Notes: a model not told the origin generated them from the letters alone. 64,000 bases of DNA from Semisulcospira habei (GCA_036245525.1 BTPG01000004.1:15947264-16011263); one strand, 5' to 3'; counted from the first letter of the stretch, positions 22,290 to 33,521 are shown. Numbers and translations: made by a program.

Positions 22290-23270
22290 TCTGTCTTGGG
22301 GCATGTACTATGGTGCAAAACGATAGCCCCCGTCCACATTAAGGACTGAAAGAGGCCTGGGGTCTCGGCTTGCCAGATGAATGACGTAGCGGGTCACGTG
22401 ACCCAGGCGGAGCTGGCCACCAGTTCCAAGCCGCACGCGCGTACGATGTGCTGCCAGTTAGCGAGCAGGTAACCCTAAACCGAAACCCGTTTCTGAATGG
22501 GGTATCGGATGGTGCGGAGGTGCGGGTTAGGCTGATCTCCCTTCGCTTACAACCAGACGACCGGTCACAGATCTCGTGCTTGAGAGAAATACGTGATACA
22601 AGGGGTTCCCCGCTGACTCGCTGGGTTGATAATGTCCTTGGATTAGATTAAATATTAGGGTTTTAGGCTTAGCTGGTTTGTGTCCTGTGGCGGACAACCC
22701 TCAGAAGTAACCTCTTTTTGTTTTTGTTTTTTTGCGTACTAAGTGAATATGTCTAGTAGTATTACAGAGTTCACATCAATTAGTATTTTTAATAGTCAAG
22801 CCGAAATAACGAGGCTGCTAATATCTCGTGCTCGTCAGTATGCATTTGGGGGCTGCCAGCATCGTCTCTATCCGGCCTTACATACCACGACTCTGTGAAG
22901 TGGGACACAGTAGCACAGACCTCGCATGGGTGATTCCTTGTAAGACACTGGTTGCTTTGAGCAGACTTTTTCTTTTACCACATTTAATATCAACAAGGAG
23001 AGATTATCATGGAAAGGCAAATGTCTTATCAGAGAGCAAAGCGAGTCCATGTCGGGAAGTCATCCCCAGCAAAGTCGTCCTAACAAAACCCAAGTAGTTA
23101 TCACCAGGAACAAGCCAAAAAGAAGAAGAAGAAGAAAAAACAAAACCAAAAAACTTTAAAACAAGCACTTCCATGGAAAGTGGTTTGAAACAAAAGCAAA
23201 CAAATCTTATTGGCCAGAATCCAAGCTAATTTAAGCTAAACCAAGCAACCAAGCAAAAACATCTTTGCCC
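22290..23270. other. Unassigned sequence
   Basis: No repeat family recognised. An open frame at 22448-22651 has no recognisable domain. A/K-rich sequence occurs at 23100-23220. Confidence 0.3.
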
Positions 23271-23273
23271 TGC

Positions 23274-23460
23274 TTAACCCCAATCACTGCCGGAGAACAC
23301 CAAACACAGCCCAAATTCACGATCCTCAAGAGCCACCGCAATGGCAGGGGCTCATGAGGGTCTACGCCTCTTGCTGAATCCACTGGGATCTCAGTTTTGG
23401 CGGTGACTTTACAATGGTTTCAAACAAAACAATCTGCATCCACTGGCAGTGAAGGGTTAA
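23274..23460. mobile_element. Family A element
   Basis: 187 bp, TTAACCCCAATCACTGCC ... CTGGCAGTGAAGGGTTAA. The inner left arm is shortened to ACGATCCTCAAGAGCC. Confidence 0.8.
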
Positions 23461-23465
23461 CTGTG

Positions 23466-23519
23466 GTATGGTCTGTGATTTTGGAACTCAGTCCGGCTCC
23501 AAATCACAGACTAGCACAC
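23466..23519. mobile_element. Family E hairpin
   Basis: GGTCTGTGATTTTGGAACTC ... GGCTCCAAATCACAGACTAG. Confidence 0.6.
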
Positions 23520-23649
23520 ATATTCCCAGCACACATATTCCCAAGCATCTATCCGCCTGATGAATGATAATCAAAGGCGGATTGCACGTGAAGCCAACGA
23601 CAGCCGCGGCCATGATATGGTGTGATTTCTTTTTTTAGCAATTGTGAGC

Positions 23650-24180
23650 TTATACGGCTTTCGCTCGTAGGATAAGGTTTTAAAACCACTCGAGTGAGAT
23701 TCTCAGTATCACGTATACACTGATGTCAGAATCTATTTCTTACTCACCTTTATCTTTGTGAAAAGATCTGGTGTGAATTGGTTTTCGGCACACGCCTAGT
23801 CACAACACAGTCGCTTTTGTGTCTTGGCAAAGATATTGGCATAATTTACTTTGTAAAGTGACGTCAATATTTTGATTGCCAAACACGTGTTCCTATATGG
23901 GGATGTAATAGCACAATACATGACTCTAGAGTGCCAGTCGTCATTATGCAATGATGCAATGATGCCATTGCGCGTCAGGTGAAAGTAAGTCAAATTTCAA
24001 TATCGCGTGTGCCCGCACCTTTTTGTTGACCAGACTTTCTACAAGACAATTGTGTGCACACTTGGCCGTTCGGGCCGCAGTGCTGTCTCACACACGTGTG
24101 ATACACCCAAGCTGTATCACACGCGTGTGATACAGCTTTTCGGCTCAAAGGCAACGAAGAATGATGTGTGTAAGAAAAGT
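23650..24180 (+). mobile_element. Family D element, copy 2
   Basis: Starts inside the first foldback (GGATAAGGTTTTAAAACCACTCGAG) and is collinear with copy 1. The end hairpin is doubled: ACACACGTGTGATACACCC, then AGCTGTATCACACGCGTGTGATACAGCT. Confidence 0.75.
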
Positions 24181-24663
24181 ATTATATTGTATTCGGTTTG
24201 TATTGTATCAGACCTGAAGTTTACCCTCGCGGGATCAACGAAGTATTCTTATCTTAGCTTATCCCAATGCGCAAAAGGCCATTCGTTCAAATGCCTTCCG
24301 CAACTGCTGTATTACAAAGATGGACAAAAGTGACACGAAGACTAGTGAGAAAGACTCAGAAGAACCAAACATGTCTGTAATAACAGTTCTGACACGACTG
24401 TATCAGTAACCAAGGGGACACAGCCAACTGAGGATCCACGATGGCTCACTATAATTGACACTGGTGTGGGGGGCGTTTTAAAAGGATGCTCTCGGTGGCT
24501 GTCTGGGTCTGCACCATCGATCGTTTGCCCGCATGCGGAGACGTGGCAGGCTGAAATTTGGATATATAATCTGCTGGCTCGTACAATGAATACTCGCTTA
24601 ATGAGAACAATTGTTAGTACACATATTATATCATGACCCTGGGAGAAAGAACAGTGGATCCAT

Positions 24664-24722
24664 CTGCAATGAGACCTAGATCGTCATGAGCCCCCGCGAT
24701 AGGATCTATGCCTCTTGCTGAG
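24664..24722. mobile_element. Family A hairpin, right arm shortened
   Basis: TGCAATGAGACCTAGATCGTCATGAG ... AGGATCTATGCCTCTTGC. Confidence 0.55.
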
Positions 24723-24776
24723 ACCAATTTGTGTTCATATTTTTCGGACGGTTTCGGTTTTTGATCGTTGAACGAA

Positions 24777-24850
<74 letters not shown>
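24777..24850. repeat. (AAT)n microsatellite with retroposon tail
   Basis: AAT repeats followed by ATATAAGGCGCCTATAC. On the minus strand this reads as a GGCGCCTTATAT retroposon tail ending in ATT units. Confidence 0.9.
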
Positions 24851-24851
<1 letters not shown>

Positions 24852-25255
24852 GATGATATATAAGGCGCCTATACAGTCATGGTAAGATGCTCTAGGCGCC
24901 GTACGTATGAACAAGAAAAATATTACACAAAAAGTGACAAAAACAAAACCACATGTGCAATTTACGCAAAGAAGAGTAAATGACTAAACACATGAACACT
25001 GATAGTCAAGATGGGAAAAGATGGACAGTGATTTTTGACACAAAAATGTACGCACAGTGGCATAGAAGGGGTTAAATTACTGATCTTTTCAACGGATAAT
25101 CTGGAACTGAACACAAGCCTGTCTTTACGCTTAGATCTCTCTCCTGCTATATCCTCTCGGAGAGAAGAAGATAATGATGGCGCGCACTGATGCAAAATCG
25201 GATACAACGCAAAACAGGCCCGGTCTGGTCCCGGCGAGTGGACACTCGGTCAGCA

Positions 25256-25350
25256 AAAAGGTCTTCGGGCCGATGTCAGCCTTAGCCGGCCCGCGCACTG
25301 TCGTGCGCTGAACAGCTAAGGCTAACGTCGGCCCGAGGACCTTTTGCTTT
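25256..25350. mobile_element. Family G hairpin
   Basis: AAAGGTCTTCGGGCCGATGTC ... ACGTCGGCCCGAGGACCTTTT, loop CGCGCACTGTCGTGCGC. Confidence 0.75.
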
Positions 25351-25584
25351 TTACTGGACAATTTTTCTTCACACCCGCAATGTAAATTCTACAAATATAC
25401 AGCTTGATTGCCTTACGAATGAAGCGGTCTGACATCACGCCTGACATCAGGTCCTTTGCTTACCAAACGAATTTCGTCTCACAATCGTCTGTCAATTCTA
25501 AAGGGCTGTAGCGCGAAAGCAAATACCTCGGTGTGACTTTTAGGACTCCCATGTAGGTACCGCGACATACTAAGGATGACCTGT

Positions 25585-25798
25585 TTAACTCATTCAGCCC
25601 CGACACACCACAGCAAGACGTCGATCGTGCATGATAGTTCAAGGATTGTGCCAGAATATCTTGGCTCCAATAGGCGCCAAGCTATTCTGGCACCACCCTT
25701 GAACTATCACGCTCGTTCTCTCTCTAGATTTATAATACAGTTTTTCAGAGGGCAGCTTCCAAATTTGGGGATTTCGGTGCTGGGGTATAGTGCGTTAA
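25585..25798. mobile_element. Family B element
   Basis: TTAACTCATTCAGCCCCGACAC ... GGTGCTGGGGTATAGTGCGTTAA; hairpin centred on AATAGGCGCC. Confidence 0.8.
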
Positions 25799-26008
25799 CT
25801 CATTCTACCCCAACACCGAAATCCCAAAATGTTGCCGTTGTCCTCTGAAGACTTCTAGTGCAAGACACAAATCGACCATGATAGTTCAAGGGCCGGTGAT
25901 GCCAGAATAGCTTGGCGCCCATAGGCGCCAAGCTATTCTGGCATCACCCTTGAACTATCATGGTCGATCCTTATCTTGCTGTGGTGTGCCTGGGGTAGAA
26001 TGAGTAAA
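25795..26008. mobile_element. Family B element sharing a TTAA with the previous one
   Basis: TTAACTCATTCTACCCCAACACC ... GGGGTAGAATGAGTAA. Opposite orientation to its neighbour. Both arms carry the G(C)ATCACC change (GGTGATGCC / GGCATCACC). Confidence 0.8.
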
Positions 26009-26160
26009 AATGATTCTTTTATCGAATGAACGTAAATCCTCTACTACGCACAGCATGTATAGTGAACGTTGTAACTACAGAATGACAAGTGTCCCCAGTC
26101 GAGGATGTTCGCGTGCAGCCCGTTCAGTGCCGAGAACATTTTAACATCACTCAGGTTCAA

Positions 26161-26241
26161 TTAACTCATTCGAGACGTGCCGCCTCCGGATACGCGGCAT
26201 CAGCCGCGTATCCGGAGACGGCACGTCTCGAATGAGTAAAG
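26161..26241. mobile_element. Family C element, complete
   Basis: 81 bp almost perfect hairpin TTAACTCATTCGAGACGTGCC ... GGCACGTCTCGAATGAGT, centred on GCGGCATCAGCCGC. The right TTAA is mutated. Confidence 0.85.
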
Positions 26242-26304
26242 AGGTGTAGAGCCTCGTGAGCCCCTGCAGATGCGGGGATCATGTAACCCCGGACGGGGCC
26301 TCAG

Positions 26305-26418
26305 GTATTTATTTATTTATTTATTTATTTATGTAATTTTTTATTTTTAATTTTTACAATTTTTGGGTGTAGTGGGGTTGGTGGTGGTGGTGGTGGTGGT
26401 GGGGGGGGGGGATGGGGT

Positions 26419-26451
<33 letters not shown>

Positions 26452-26470
26452 GGGGGGGGGGGGGTGTTCT
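26305..26470. repeat. (TTTA)n, (GGT)n, (TG)n and G-run mosaic
   Basis: Successive simple repeats. Confidence 0.9.
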
Positions 26471-26489
26471 AGAACCGAGGTCCAGACTC

Positions 26490-27330
26490 CAACAGCAAAG
26501 AATCATTGACGCATTAACTTACTGGATGATTTGACGGCGACGCATGAGATATTTTGGATCCTCACGCTTTCCAAATGCGGAAGTTCCCTTCAGACATTAT
26601 GACGCACAATGGAGCTGGAGCGGATCCGTTGTTTGTGGTCAGTTGTTTTTGTCCTTCGACCGGAACAAAATCTCCATTTTTTACCACGTGATGTTTGTAT
26701 CTCCGCTGCCGATTTGTCTTGGTAAATGTATTAGCTGGTGGTGCAGAATTACTTAGCATTTTTCTTTTTCTTGTTCTTTTCTTAAAGAGCTTCCTCAAGG
26801 AGTATTGTGTTTTCCTATGATATACCGTCATCTTGATGTCGAGTGACGTAAATGCTTTCTTGTTACCATCATTGTATGATAATGACGTGGAATCTATTTA
26901 TCCCGAATTCTTCAATTTATTGTTAAGAAAATGGGGGGCGGTCTGAAATCGTTCACATTGCAGTAGCTGACAGTGGCTTGTGCATTGCCTAGAACCTTCT
27001 ACATGAGTTTATAGTGGCAAAAGGTAGGTTGCTTTTCTGGTTATCTTCCTTTCTTTTTTTTAATAGTTCTGCCGTTTAGCGCTGCGTCACGACTCCTACA
27101 TGTTTTTAACGTAGCGGCAGGGACTCCAAGCGCTGTTCCTTGGTACGCGCTTGGTATACGAGCTACCTTTGTTCAGCCATTTTCGTTTCCTGAAGAAGTG
27201 TCTAGAATTTATGCAGATGTAAGTTTTCGACGGAATCTTAACATTCAAAATACTTCTTGTTGTCTCAGAAGTAATGTCGGTCGCATGAAGTAAAAGAGTA
27301 TCCGTCAATGAAACCATTTTTCAGAGTCCT
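26490..27330. other. Nothing recognised
   Basis: No repeat family or gene was identified. The phrase GGGACTCCAAGCGCTG near 27120 recurs in altered form at 27790. Confidence 0.3.
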
Positions 27331-27331
27331 C

Positions 27332-27369
27332 ACACACACGCGCGCGCGCGCACACACACACACACACGC

Positions 27370-27431
<62 letters not shown>

Positions 27432-27447
27432 GCGCACGCACACACAC
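27332..27447. repeat. (CA)n(CG)n microsatellite
   Basis: Alternating purine-pyrimidine tract with long CG runs; a candidate for Z-DNA. Confidence 0.95.
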
Positions 27448-27821
27448 GTACTATGGTAAACAATAGACAATCAGATGTACTTGAAAACGCATTATCTTTA
27501 TTGTCGCCTGCTCTTTCGATTCCGCATTCACGAGCTCTTTTCCACTTGCAAGCGCGTTACTATTTTTAGACATTACTGGTCTCATGATTTCACCGGAAGT
27601 GTTTTTCCATCGCAAATTTACATCCGAGATGGCGTCCGATCCCGGGCGGGTCAATTCAAAGACAAGCGTCAAACGGTGACGCATTAACAGCTTTGGACAC
27701 AGTATAGCATTAATATTAGGCCTTATTTTCTTCCTCCCCAAGTTTATCAGGTATGTGTGCACCACCACTCCTACACAGTTTTAACATAACAGGGACTCCA
27801 TGCGCGCTTGGCCTACGAGCT

Positions 27822-27960
27822 AGGGCTCATGAGGATCTATACCTCTTGCTGACACCACGTTGACTCCACATTCCTAGGTCAGCCAGGGCTTTTTGATGTT
27901 TAATCAACGAAGATTGTACTGAGAAACACAATCTGCTTCAGTTGGCACGGAACGGATTAA
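27822..27960. mobile_element. Family A2 3' half
   Basis: Starts in the right hairpin arm (GGGCTCATGAGGATCTATACC) and ends GTTGGCACGGAACGGATTAA, matching 642-856. Confidence 0.6.
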
Positions 27961-28158
27961 AAGAAAGTTTACATTTTGGTCAGACTGTGTGTTCCGAGGC
28001 TTTATTCACAAGGCAGTTATGAGCATGTTCTTCTTTAGATACCGGTTCCATATTTCGTCATCAAATGGGACAAAAATTAAGGAGGCAACCGTATCGGAAC
28101 ATGATTTCGCCGCGCCATTGATACGGGGTTGCACGCGAACACCAGCGATATCTTGCCC

Positions 28159-28189
28159 TTAACACTTTCACTGCCAATGAGGGAGTTAA
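28159..28189. repeat. Tiny TTAA-bounded remnant
   Basis: 31 bp, TTAACACTTTCACTGCC ... GAGGGAGTTAA. Family A ends with no core, sharing a TTAA with the next element. Probably a deletion derivative. Confidence 0.45.
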
Positions 28190-28265
28190 CTCATTCGAGA
28201 CGTGCCGCCTCCGAAAACGAGGCCTAAGCCGCGTATCCGGTGGCGGCACGTCTCGATCGAGTTAA
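28186..28265. mobile_element. Family C element, complete
   Basis: 80 bp TTAACTCATTCGAGACGTG ... GGCACGTCTCGATCGAGTTAA. The left inner arm has mutations not matched on the right (GAAAACGAGGC vs GCCGCGTATCCGG). Confidence 0.8.
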
Positions 28266-28614
28266 ATGTTTGTCAGAAGCAGAGTATTTTACTGTCTGAA
28301 CTCTAACATGTTTGGGCTGCATCCGAATTGTGATTGTGCGTTTTCTGAAAGTGTCACGCCACCCGTTCATCAAACGTTCAACGCACTGATGAATGCATCA
28401 CGGAGAGGCTCCACCCCTTGTCAAAGAAAAAAAGTATTGTTTTCAGTGTTATGTTTTCAGCAGAAACAAGCACCACGCAAGCAATGTTGACACAGGCCAT
28501 GGAAGCTTGACGAGAAACAATGATTGTGATCGCTCGCATGTGTGGATTTTGCATCAGTGTGACGTGATGTCTAATTCAGTTTCAGTGCCATGTGTTCTTT
28601 TCTATGATTCTGCA

Positions 28615-28705
28615 GTAAAACCTCAAGGTTAGTGTCCGAATAGGTTGGCACCTATAGGCTCCAAGCTATTCGGGCGCTACCTTGAGTTATCATAGTCGTT
28701 CTATT
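28615..28705. mobile_element. Family B hairpin remnant
   Basis: CTCAAGGTTAGTGTCCGAATAGG ... CTATTCGGGCGCTACCTTGAG. The CCGAATA/TATTCGG change is matched in both arms. Confidence 0.6.
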
Positions 28706-28900
28706 TCTCCATGCCTTGACGTCAGCTGTCCTTCGTAGTGTCCTAAAACATGAACAAGTTGGTTCTGAGGGCGAAAGGATATCTTGTTTTAGCAAGACGC
28801 TAGGGTGTGGCCTTAGCTTTTGCATCCACGATAACGCATTGGTACGCAAACTTTGTTGAATCGGACATGCGGCTGTAGTTCAGTAAGTCAGCATATTCCA

Positions 28901-28976
28901 TTTACAAGAGCTGTAGATTCCTATGAGGCCCTTCCTCTTGCAGGAGCTCATGAGAATAGATGCCTTTCTCTGGAAA
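28901..28976. mobile_element. Family A hairpin, degenerate
   Basis: ACAAGAGCTGTAGATTCCTATGAGG ... GAGCTCATGAGAATAGATGCC. Confidence 0.45.
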
Positions 28977-29028
28977 ACATCGGATACAGTTGTTCCTCAA
29001 TTTGACGCCTGGTGTCGTTCAAAGTGAG

Positions 29029-29242
29029 TTAACACATTCTACCCCAGGACCTAAATCCCCAAATTTTGAAGTTGCCCTCTGACGGACTGTATTACAGTTC
29101 TAGAGACAGATCGAGCATGATAGTTCAAGGGTGGTACCAGAATAGGATGACGCCTATAGGCGCCAAGCTATTCTGGCACTACATATGAACTATCATGCTT
29201 AATCCATGTCTTTCTATGGTGTGTCGGGGCTCAATGAGTTAA
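29029..29242. mobile_element. Family B element, complete
   Basis: 214 bp TTAACACATTCTACCCCAGG ... TGTCGGGGCTCAATGAGTTAA. The long outer arm is on the left. Confidence 0.8.
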
Positions 29243-29346
29243 AGCGTACGATTTCAATGTCAAGTCGTCAGTATTTAGAACGCTTTGCCAGTACAACCTC
29301 TATCCACAGACCGCTAAAAAAGAGTAAGTGCAACCAGTCTCTGTCC

Positions 29347-29420
29347 AGCAGCAAGAAGATAAGTTGTCATGGGCCACTCACGCTGCAGGGGCTCATGAGA
29401 ATCTATACCTCATTGCACAT
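29347..29420. mobile_element. Family A hairpin, degenerate
   Basis: Only the right arm GGGGCTCATGAGAATCTATACC is clear. Confidence 0.4.
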
Positions 29421-29521
29421 GATATGGGCTGGCTGAAAATTTGTATCGGACAAACAACTTTGAACTGTTTGGTCGGTGTCGGTAGCATTTTTGTTGTTGA
29501 GATGACCCTTGTAACTGTTTG

Positions 29522-29791
29522 GATGTCGGACGCGCTTTTTGTTGAGAGGATCCCTGTATCTGTGTGGATGTCGGACGCGCTTTTTGTTGAGAGGATCCCT
29601 GTATCTGTGTTGATGTCGGACGCGCTTTTTGTTGAGAGGATCCCTGTATCTGTGTTGATGTCGGACGCGCTTTTTGTTGAGAGGATCCCTGTATCTGTGT
29701 TGATGTCGGACGCGCTTTTTGTTGAGAGGATCCCTGTATCTGTGTTGATGTCGGATGCGCTTTTTATTTTGATGGTCCTTGTAACTGTTTA
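29522..29791. repeat. 45-bp tandem array, six units
   Basis: Units start at 29522, 29567, 29612, 29657, 29702 and 29747. Each is built on GATGTCGGACGCGCTTTTTG and GAGAGGATCCCTGTATCTG. Inner units are almost identical; the outer ones diverge. Because 45 is a multiple of three, an open frame spans it (15-residue period), but no start context or homology supports coding. The unit resembles one arm of Family J (30139-30267). Confidence 0.95.
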
Positions 29792-30058
29792 GATGCAGTA
29801 GCGTTTTTTGTTGAGATGATCCGTGTGACCGATCGTTTGGCTGTCCGTGGCGCTTTTTTATTTTTTAAAAATAATTTTTTAGATGATTCCTGCAAAAAGT
29901 AACAAGTACTCAAGTCGTTAGTGTTTTCTGCCTCGGCCGGCCAGAATATTCTGCTCGTGGTCTAATCAACTCATAAACTCCCGGGATTGTAGAATGGAAG
30001 TCAGTTATTTCTCGGAGTTTAAGAGTTAGCCCGTAAGTTCCGAACTCACAGAACAGTT

Positions 30059-30121
30059 GGTTAGTTAGTTAGTTATTAGGATTTAACGCCGAGCAGGCAA
30101 CTAAAGCCATCTCACGGCGGT
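30059..30121 (+). repeat. Dispersed TTAGTTATT...TTTAACGCC repeat
   Basis: (TTAG)n then GGATTTAACGCCGAGCAGGC; same family as 11887-11944. Confidence 0.6.
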
Positions 30122-30138
30122 CACAGAACAGTATACAT

Positions 30139-30267
30139 TTAACTCTTTGGCTGCCAGTAGCGCTTTTTGGCAAGGCGGATTCCTGCTTATCGGTATCGCT
30201 TTTTGTCGAGGTGATTCCGGCAGGAATCACCTCAACAAAAACGCGCTAAAGTCAGCTAAAAGGTTAA
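30139..30267. mobile_element. Family J TTAA palindromic element
   Basis: TTAACTCTTTGGCTGCCAGTAGCG ... GTCAGCTAAAAGGTTAA. The hairpin CGCTTTTTGTCGAGGTGATTCC / GGAATCACCTCAACAAAAACGCG is centred on CCGGCAGG, with a second partial left arm outside it. Confidence 0.75.
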
Positions 30268-30531
30268 ATCCTAATGACATTTTCTAGCTGATAAGCAGAT
30301 GATGTCAATGCAGGTATTCTTTTCTGGCAAAAGACTCATGAAAATCTATTTCTCCTACAGACGGGAATGAAGCTTTGTCGGCGACAACGCTATACGACAC
30401 TCGCGCAGCTATTGATGCGGAGTGCCTTGAATGACTTTACCTCCACGCCGCAAGAGCAGCGAGATGAGGGGTGGGTGTGGAGGTGGGGTAGGGTGGAGGG
30501 GTGGAGGGCAGCTAGTGCCTAGTGTCTGGGA

Positions 30532-30699
30532 TTAACGCATTTAGTGGCCCCACACACCACAGCTCGACCGTGATAGTTCAAGAGTGGTGCCAGAATAGCT
30601 TGGCGCCTATACGCGCCAAGCTATTCTGGCACCACCCTTTAACTATCATGGTCGATCTCCAAAATGTGGGTATTTTGGACCTGGGACACAACGAGTTAA
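30532..30699. mobile_element. Family B element, shortened
   Basis: 168 bp TTAACGCATTTAGTGGCCCC ... GGACACAACGAGTTAA; hairpin centred on GGCGCCTATACGCGCC. Confidence 0.75.
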
Positions 30700-30800
30700 C
30701 ATGGGATCAGTTCTGGCGCTTTGCACTTCTGCCACTTTGATTTACCCAAGACCTTTCAACGGACACGCTATTAAGAGAACAAGCCAGTCTGTCTCCCCCC
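30700..30800 (+). repeat. Dispersed repeat I, partial
   Basis: TGCCACTTTGATTTACCCAAG and CCTTTCAACGGACACGCTATT match the 3' part of 12399-12645. It directly follows the TTAA of the preceding B element. Confidence 0.6.
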
Positions 30801-30892
30801 CCCTCCCCTCCACCCCCTCCCCACCCGATCCCCTGGATCTTGTCATGACTCTGAATTGAGGAACTTCTCAAGCCGATCGCAGGTTAGAAAGT

Positions 30893-30992
30893 CGGGGGAT
30901 TGGGGGAAGGGGGGGGAGGTGAGTGAGGGGGGCCGGGCGAAGGGGGAGGGGGGTGAAGGGGTGGGGGGGGGGTGGGGGGGGGGGGGGAGGGC
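30893..30992. repeat. 100-bp G-rich tract
   Basis: More than eight runs of four or more G, including one of about 16. Confidence 0.9.
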
Positions 30993-31208
30993 GTTTTCTT
31001 CTCTCTGCGCGTAGGCATGCAATCGGCTGATTCAGTATCTTGTTTGCACAGTCGCAGGTGAAATGTGATTCTGATTGTTTTTGTCTTTTTTATGGATTCG
31101 CGGCTATGCAAGTTTTCTTTGAGATGCAGCGCGTGAGAGGATGTATTGTGCCGGATAAAACAACCCGTATGGTTCTCGGAAATGCGACACTTGCATTCAT
31201 AAATACGT

Positions 31209-31272
31209 ACTGGCCTGTGATTTTGAACCTTACTGCTGGAGGCCGTAAGACTCAAAATCACAGACGAGCACG
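31209..31272. mobile_element. Family E hairpin
   Basis: GGCCTGTGATTTTGAACCTTAC ... CCGTAAGACTCAAAATCACAGAC. Confidence 0.65.
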
Positions 31273-31362
31273 CATATGTATATCACTGTTGAAAGTTTTG
31301 CGCCGTAAGGTTTATGTGAATGCTAGACGTTTGCCACTTACTCCTGTATCAGCTGTTCCCCC

Positions 31363-31593
31363 TTAACCCTTATCATTCGGAATACACCAGTGTGTGATAT
31401 AAGTTTGACTAAGATAGTTCAAGAGTAGTGCCAGGATAGCTTGGCGCCTCTAGGCTCCAAGCTGTTCTGGCACCACCCATGAACTTTAGCCATTGGTCTA
31501 TATCCTTGTCTGTAAGTACTATAATGTAGCTTGCATAATAATTATGGAAGTGTACAATTTTGAAGCTTTTAGCCTAAATATGATATGGGTTAA
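31363..31593. mobile_element. Family B element, TTAACCCTTATCATT subtype
   Basis: 231 bp; collinear with 21197-21419, including the long outer arm GTCTGTAAGTACTATAATG. Confidence 0.8.
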
Positions 31594-31672
31594 GCCTTTG
31601 TTACTGGGCTGAGAGTTCAGAAGGAGAATTTCATAATTTTGCAGTATGTATATTCATGACTGAACCACCAGG

Positions 31673-31674
<2 letters not shown>

Positions 31675-31740
<66 letters not shown>

Positions 31741-31843
31741 TGTTTGAATGTGTGTGCGCGCGTGTATAAGTGTGCGTATGTTTATGTGTGTGTGTGCGTG
31801 TGTTTGTGTGAGTGTGTTTGCGCGCGTGTACAGATGTGTGTGC

Positions 31844-31932
<89 letters not shown>

Positions 31933-31961
31933 TGTGTGTGTGTGTGAGAGTGTGTGCGCGC

Positions 31962-32026
<65 letters not shown>

Positions 32027-32152
32027 TGTGAGTGTGTGAGTGTGTGTGTTGTGTGTGTGTGTGTGTGAGTGTGTGTGCGCGTGTGTGCGCGCCTTACGTG
32101 CGTACATGCGTGTGCGCGTGCGTGTGTGTGCGTGAGTGTATGCGTCAGTGCG

Positions 32153-32235
<83 letters not shown>
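31675..32235. repeat. Compound TG/GA microsatellite block
   Basis: TG-rich 31675-32153 with a GA island at 31878-31904 and many TGCG/TGAG variants, then GA at 32154-32235. Confidence 0.97.
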
Positions 32236-32239
<4 letters not shown>

Positions 32240-32407
32240 CCAATTTTACTCGCATTGCATCCCTACATAAAAAGAAACCCCTCCATCCTTTGCAATTCAC
32301 CAAGACAACATCAGCCACACACCCGCCGGCGATTCTCCACCCCTCTCAAGAGCTGTGGCATATTAAACCAACGCCTATCTCCTTCTAACCAGTCCCTCCA
32401 GCTAAGC

Positions 32408-32478
32408 CTTTCCATCTGCAATAGGCATAGGATCACATAAGTCCCTGCAGCTGCAGGGACTCATATAAATCTACTCCT
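32408..32478. mobile_element. Family A hairpin
   Basis: CATAGGATCACATAAGTCCCTGCAG ... CTGCAGGGACTCATATAAATCTACTCC. Confidence 0.6.
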
Positions 32479-32619
32479 CTTGCCAGGGGAAATCAATAAC
32501 TGTTACCCCATCCAAGTCAGCCATTAACCCCGACCGCGCTGTAACCCTTAAACTGTTACAGACAAAACTCTTCAGTTATAATTTCTTCAGTCTGAGGATA
32601 TGAATAAGGCTGTGTCTCC

Positions 32620-32692
32620 CAGCAAGAGGCGTAGATTCTCATGAGCCCCTGCGACAGCAGAGGCTCATGAGAATCTACGTCTCTTGCAGATG
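32620..32692. mobile_element. Family A hairpin, well preserved
   Basis: AGCAAGAGGCGTAGATTCTCATGAG with its complement CTCATGAGAATCTACGTCTCTTGC. The GGCGTAG/CTACGTC change is shared between arms. Confidence 0.75.
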
Positions 32693-32699
32693 GGTGGAT

Positions 32700-32995
32700 C
32701 TGTTGAAAGAGTGAATTAGCTTAGAGCACTGCGTATCACCTTCAAAGGGACCTCGTACCTCTTGAGTATGCCACCCACAGACCCGTGCAACAAACATGAA
32801 CGGGAGGTAAGTATACGTGGAACACGAACACAAACACACTTTGCCTTGTTTGGTGTAAGCTGAATGAGGGCAGAGGGACGGGGCAGGTGACGAGAACGCC
32901 AAAACAAGCAAACAAACACAGGAGTCCAACAAACAGACGAGTCAGCGAGTGAATCGATGAACGAACACTGAAACGGAAAAAAAAAAAAATCACGA
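32700..32995. other. Nothing recognised
   Basis: No family or gene recognised. Confidence 0.3.
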
Positions 32996-32997
32996 AT

Positions 32998-33245
32998 AAA
33001 CGAGCGTACAAACAAATCAAACAAACGAACGACCGAACAAACAAACAAACAAACAAACAAACAAACGAACGGACGGACATATACCTAACAAACAATCAAA
33101 CAGTTAGACCGTCGACCCATGAAAACAAACAACCAGTCAAACAAGCAAGCAAGCAAACAAACAACCAGCCAGCCAGCCAGCCAACAAACCAACCAACCAA
33201 CCAACCAAAGAAAAAAAGAAAGAAACAGACAAAGGAACAAACAAG
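32998..33245. repeat. CAAA/CGAA/CCAA/CCAG tetranucleotide repeats
   Basis: Several tetranucleotide runs blend into one another. Confidence 0.85.
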
Positions 33246-33438
33246 CAGATCGACCGACATAATTTTGTGTAATGTATTGTCTACATTAGTTAGCAGTGAA
33301 ATCTTGTCTCCACGGACCTGACGTCATCACCACTAAAAATGTAACAGCTATCAGAGTAACTCCATCACTGACAGCGACAACAAGAACAGCGACAGCATCA
33401 TCGTCTGCAACACTTCCACAACGGTTGATGTTGAGTGG

Positions 33439-33509
33439 GTTGAATCATTCGAAACGGAAACGCGGCTGTTTGTCTTCTGCCCGTATGCCGCACGTCTCGT
33501 ATGAGTTAA
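33439..33509. mobile_element. Family C element, diverged
   Basis: TTGAATCATTCGAAACG ... GCCGCACGTCTCGTATGAGTTAA. Confidence 0.55.
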
Positions 33510-33521
33510 ACCACCCCCCTC

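Noticed and set aside
22448..22651. 67-residue frame as a gene fragment
   Set aside because: No homology recognised and no supporting structure.
29328..29792. 154-residue frame with a 15-residue repeat
   Set aside because: Explained by the 45-bp tandem array; there is no recognisable protein family and the frame begins in a Family A remnant.
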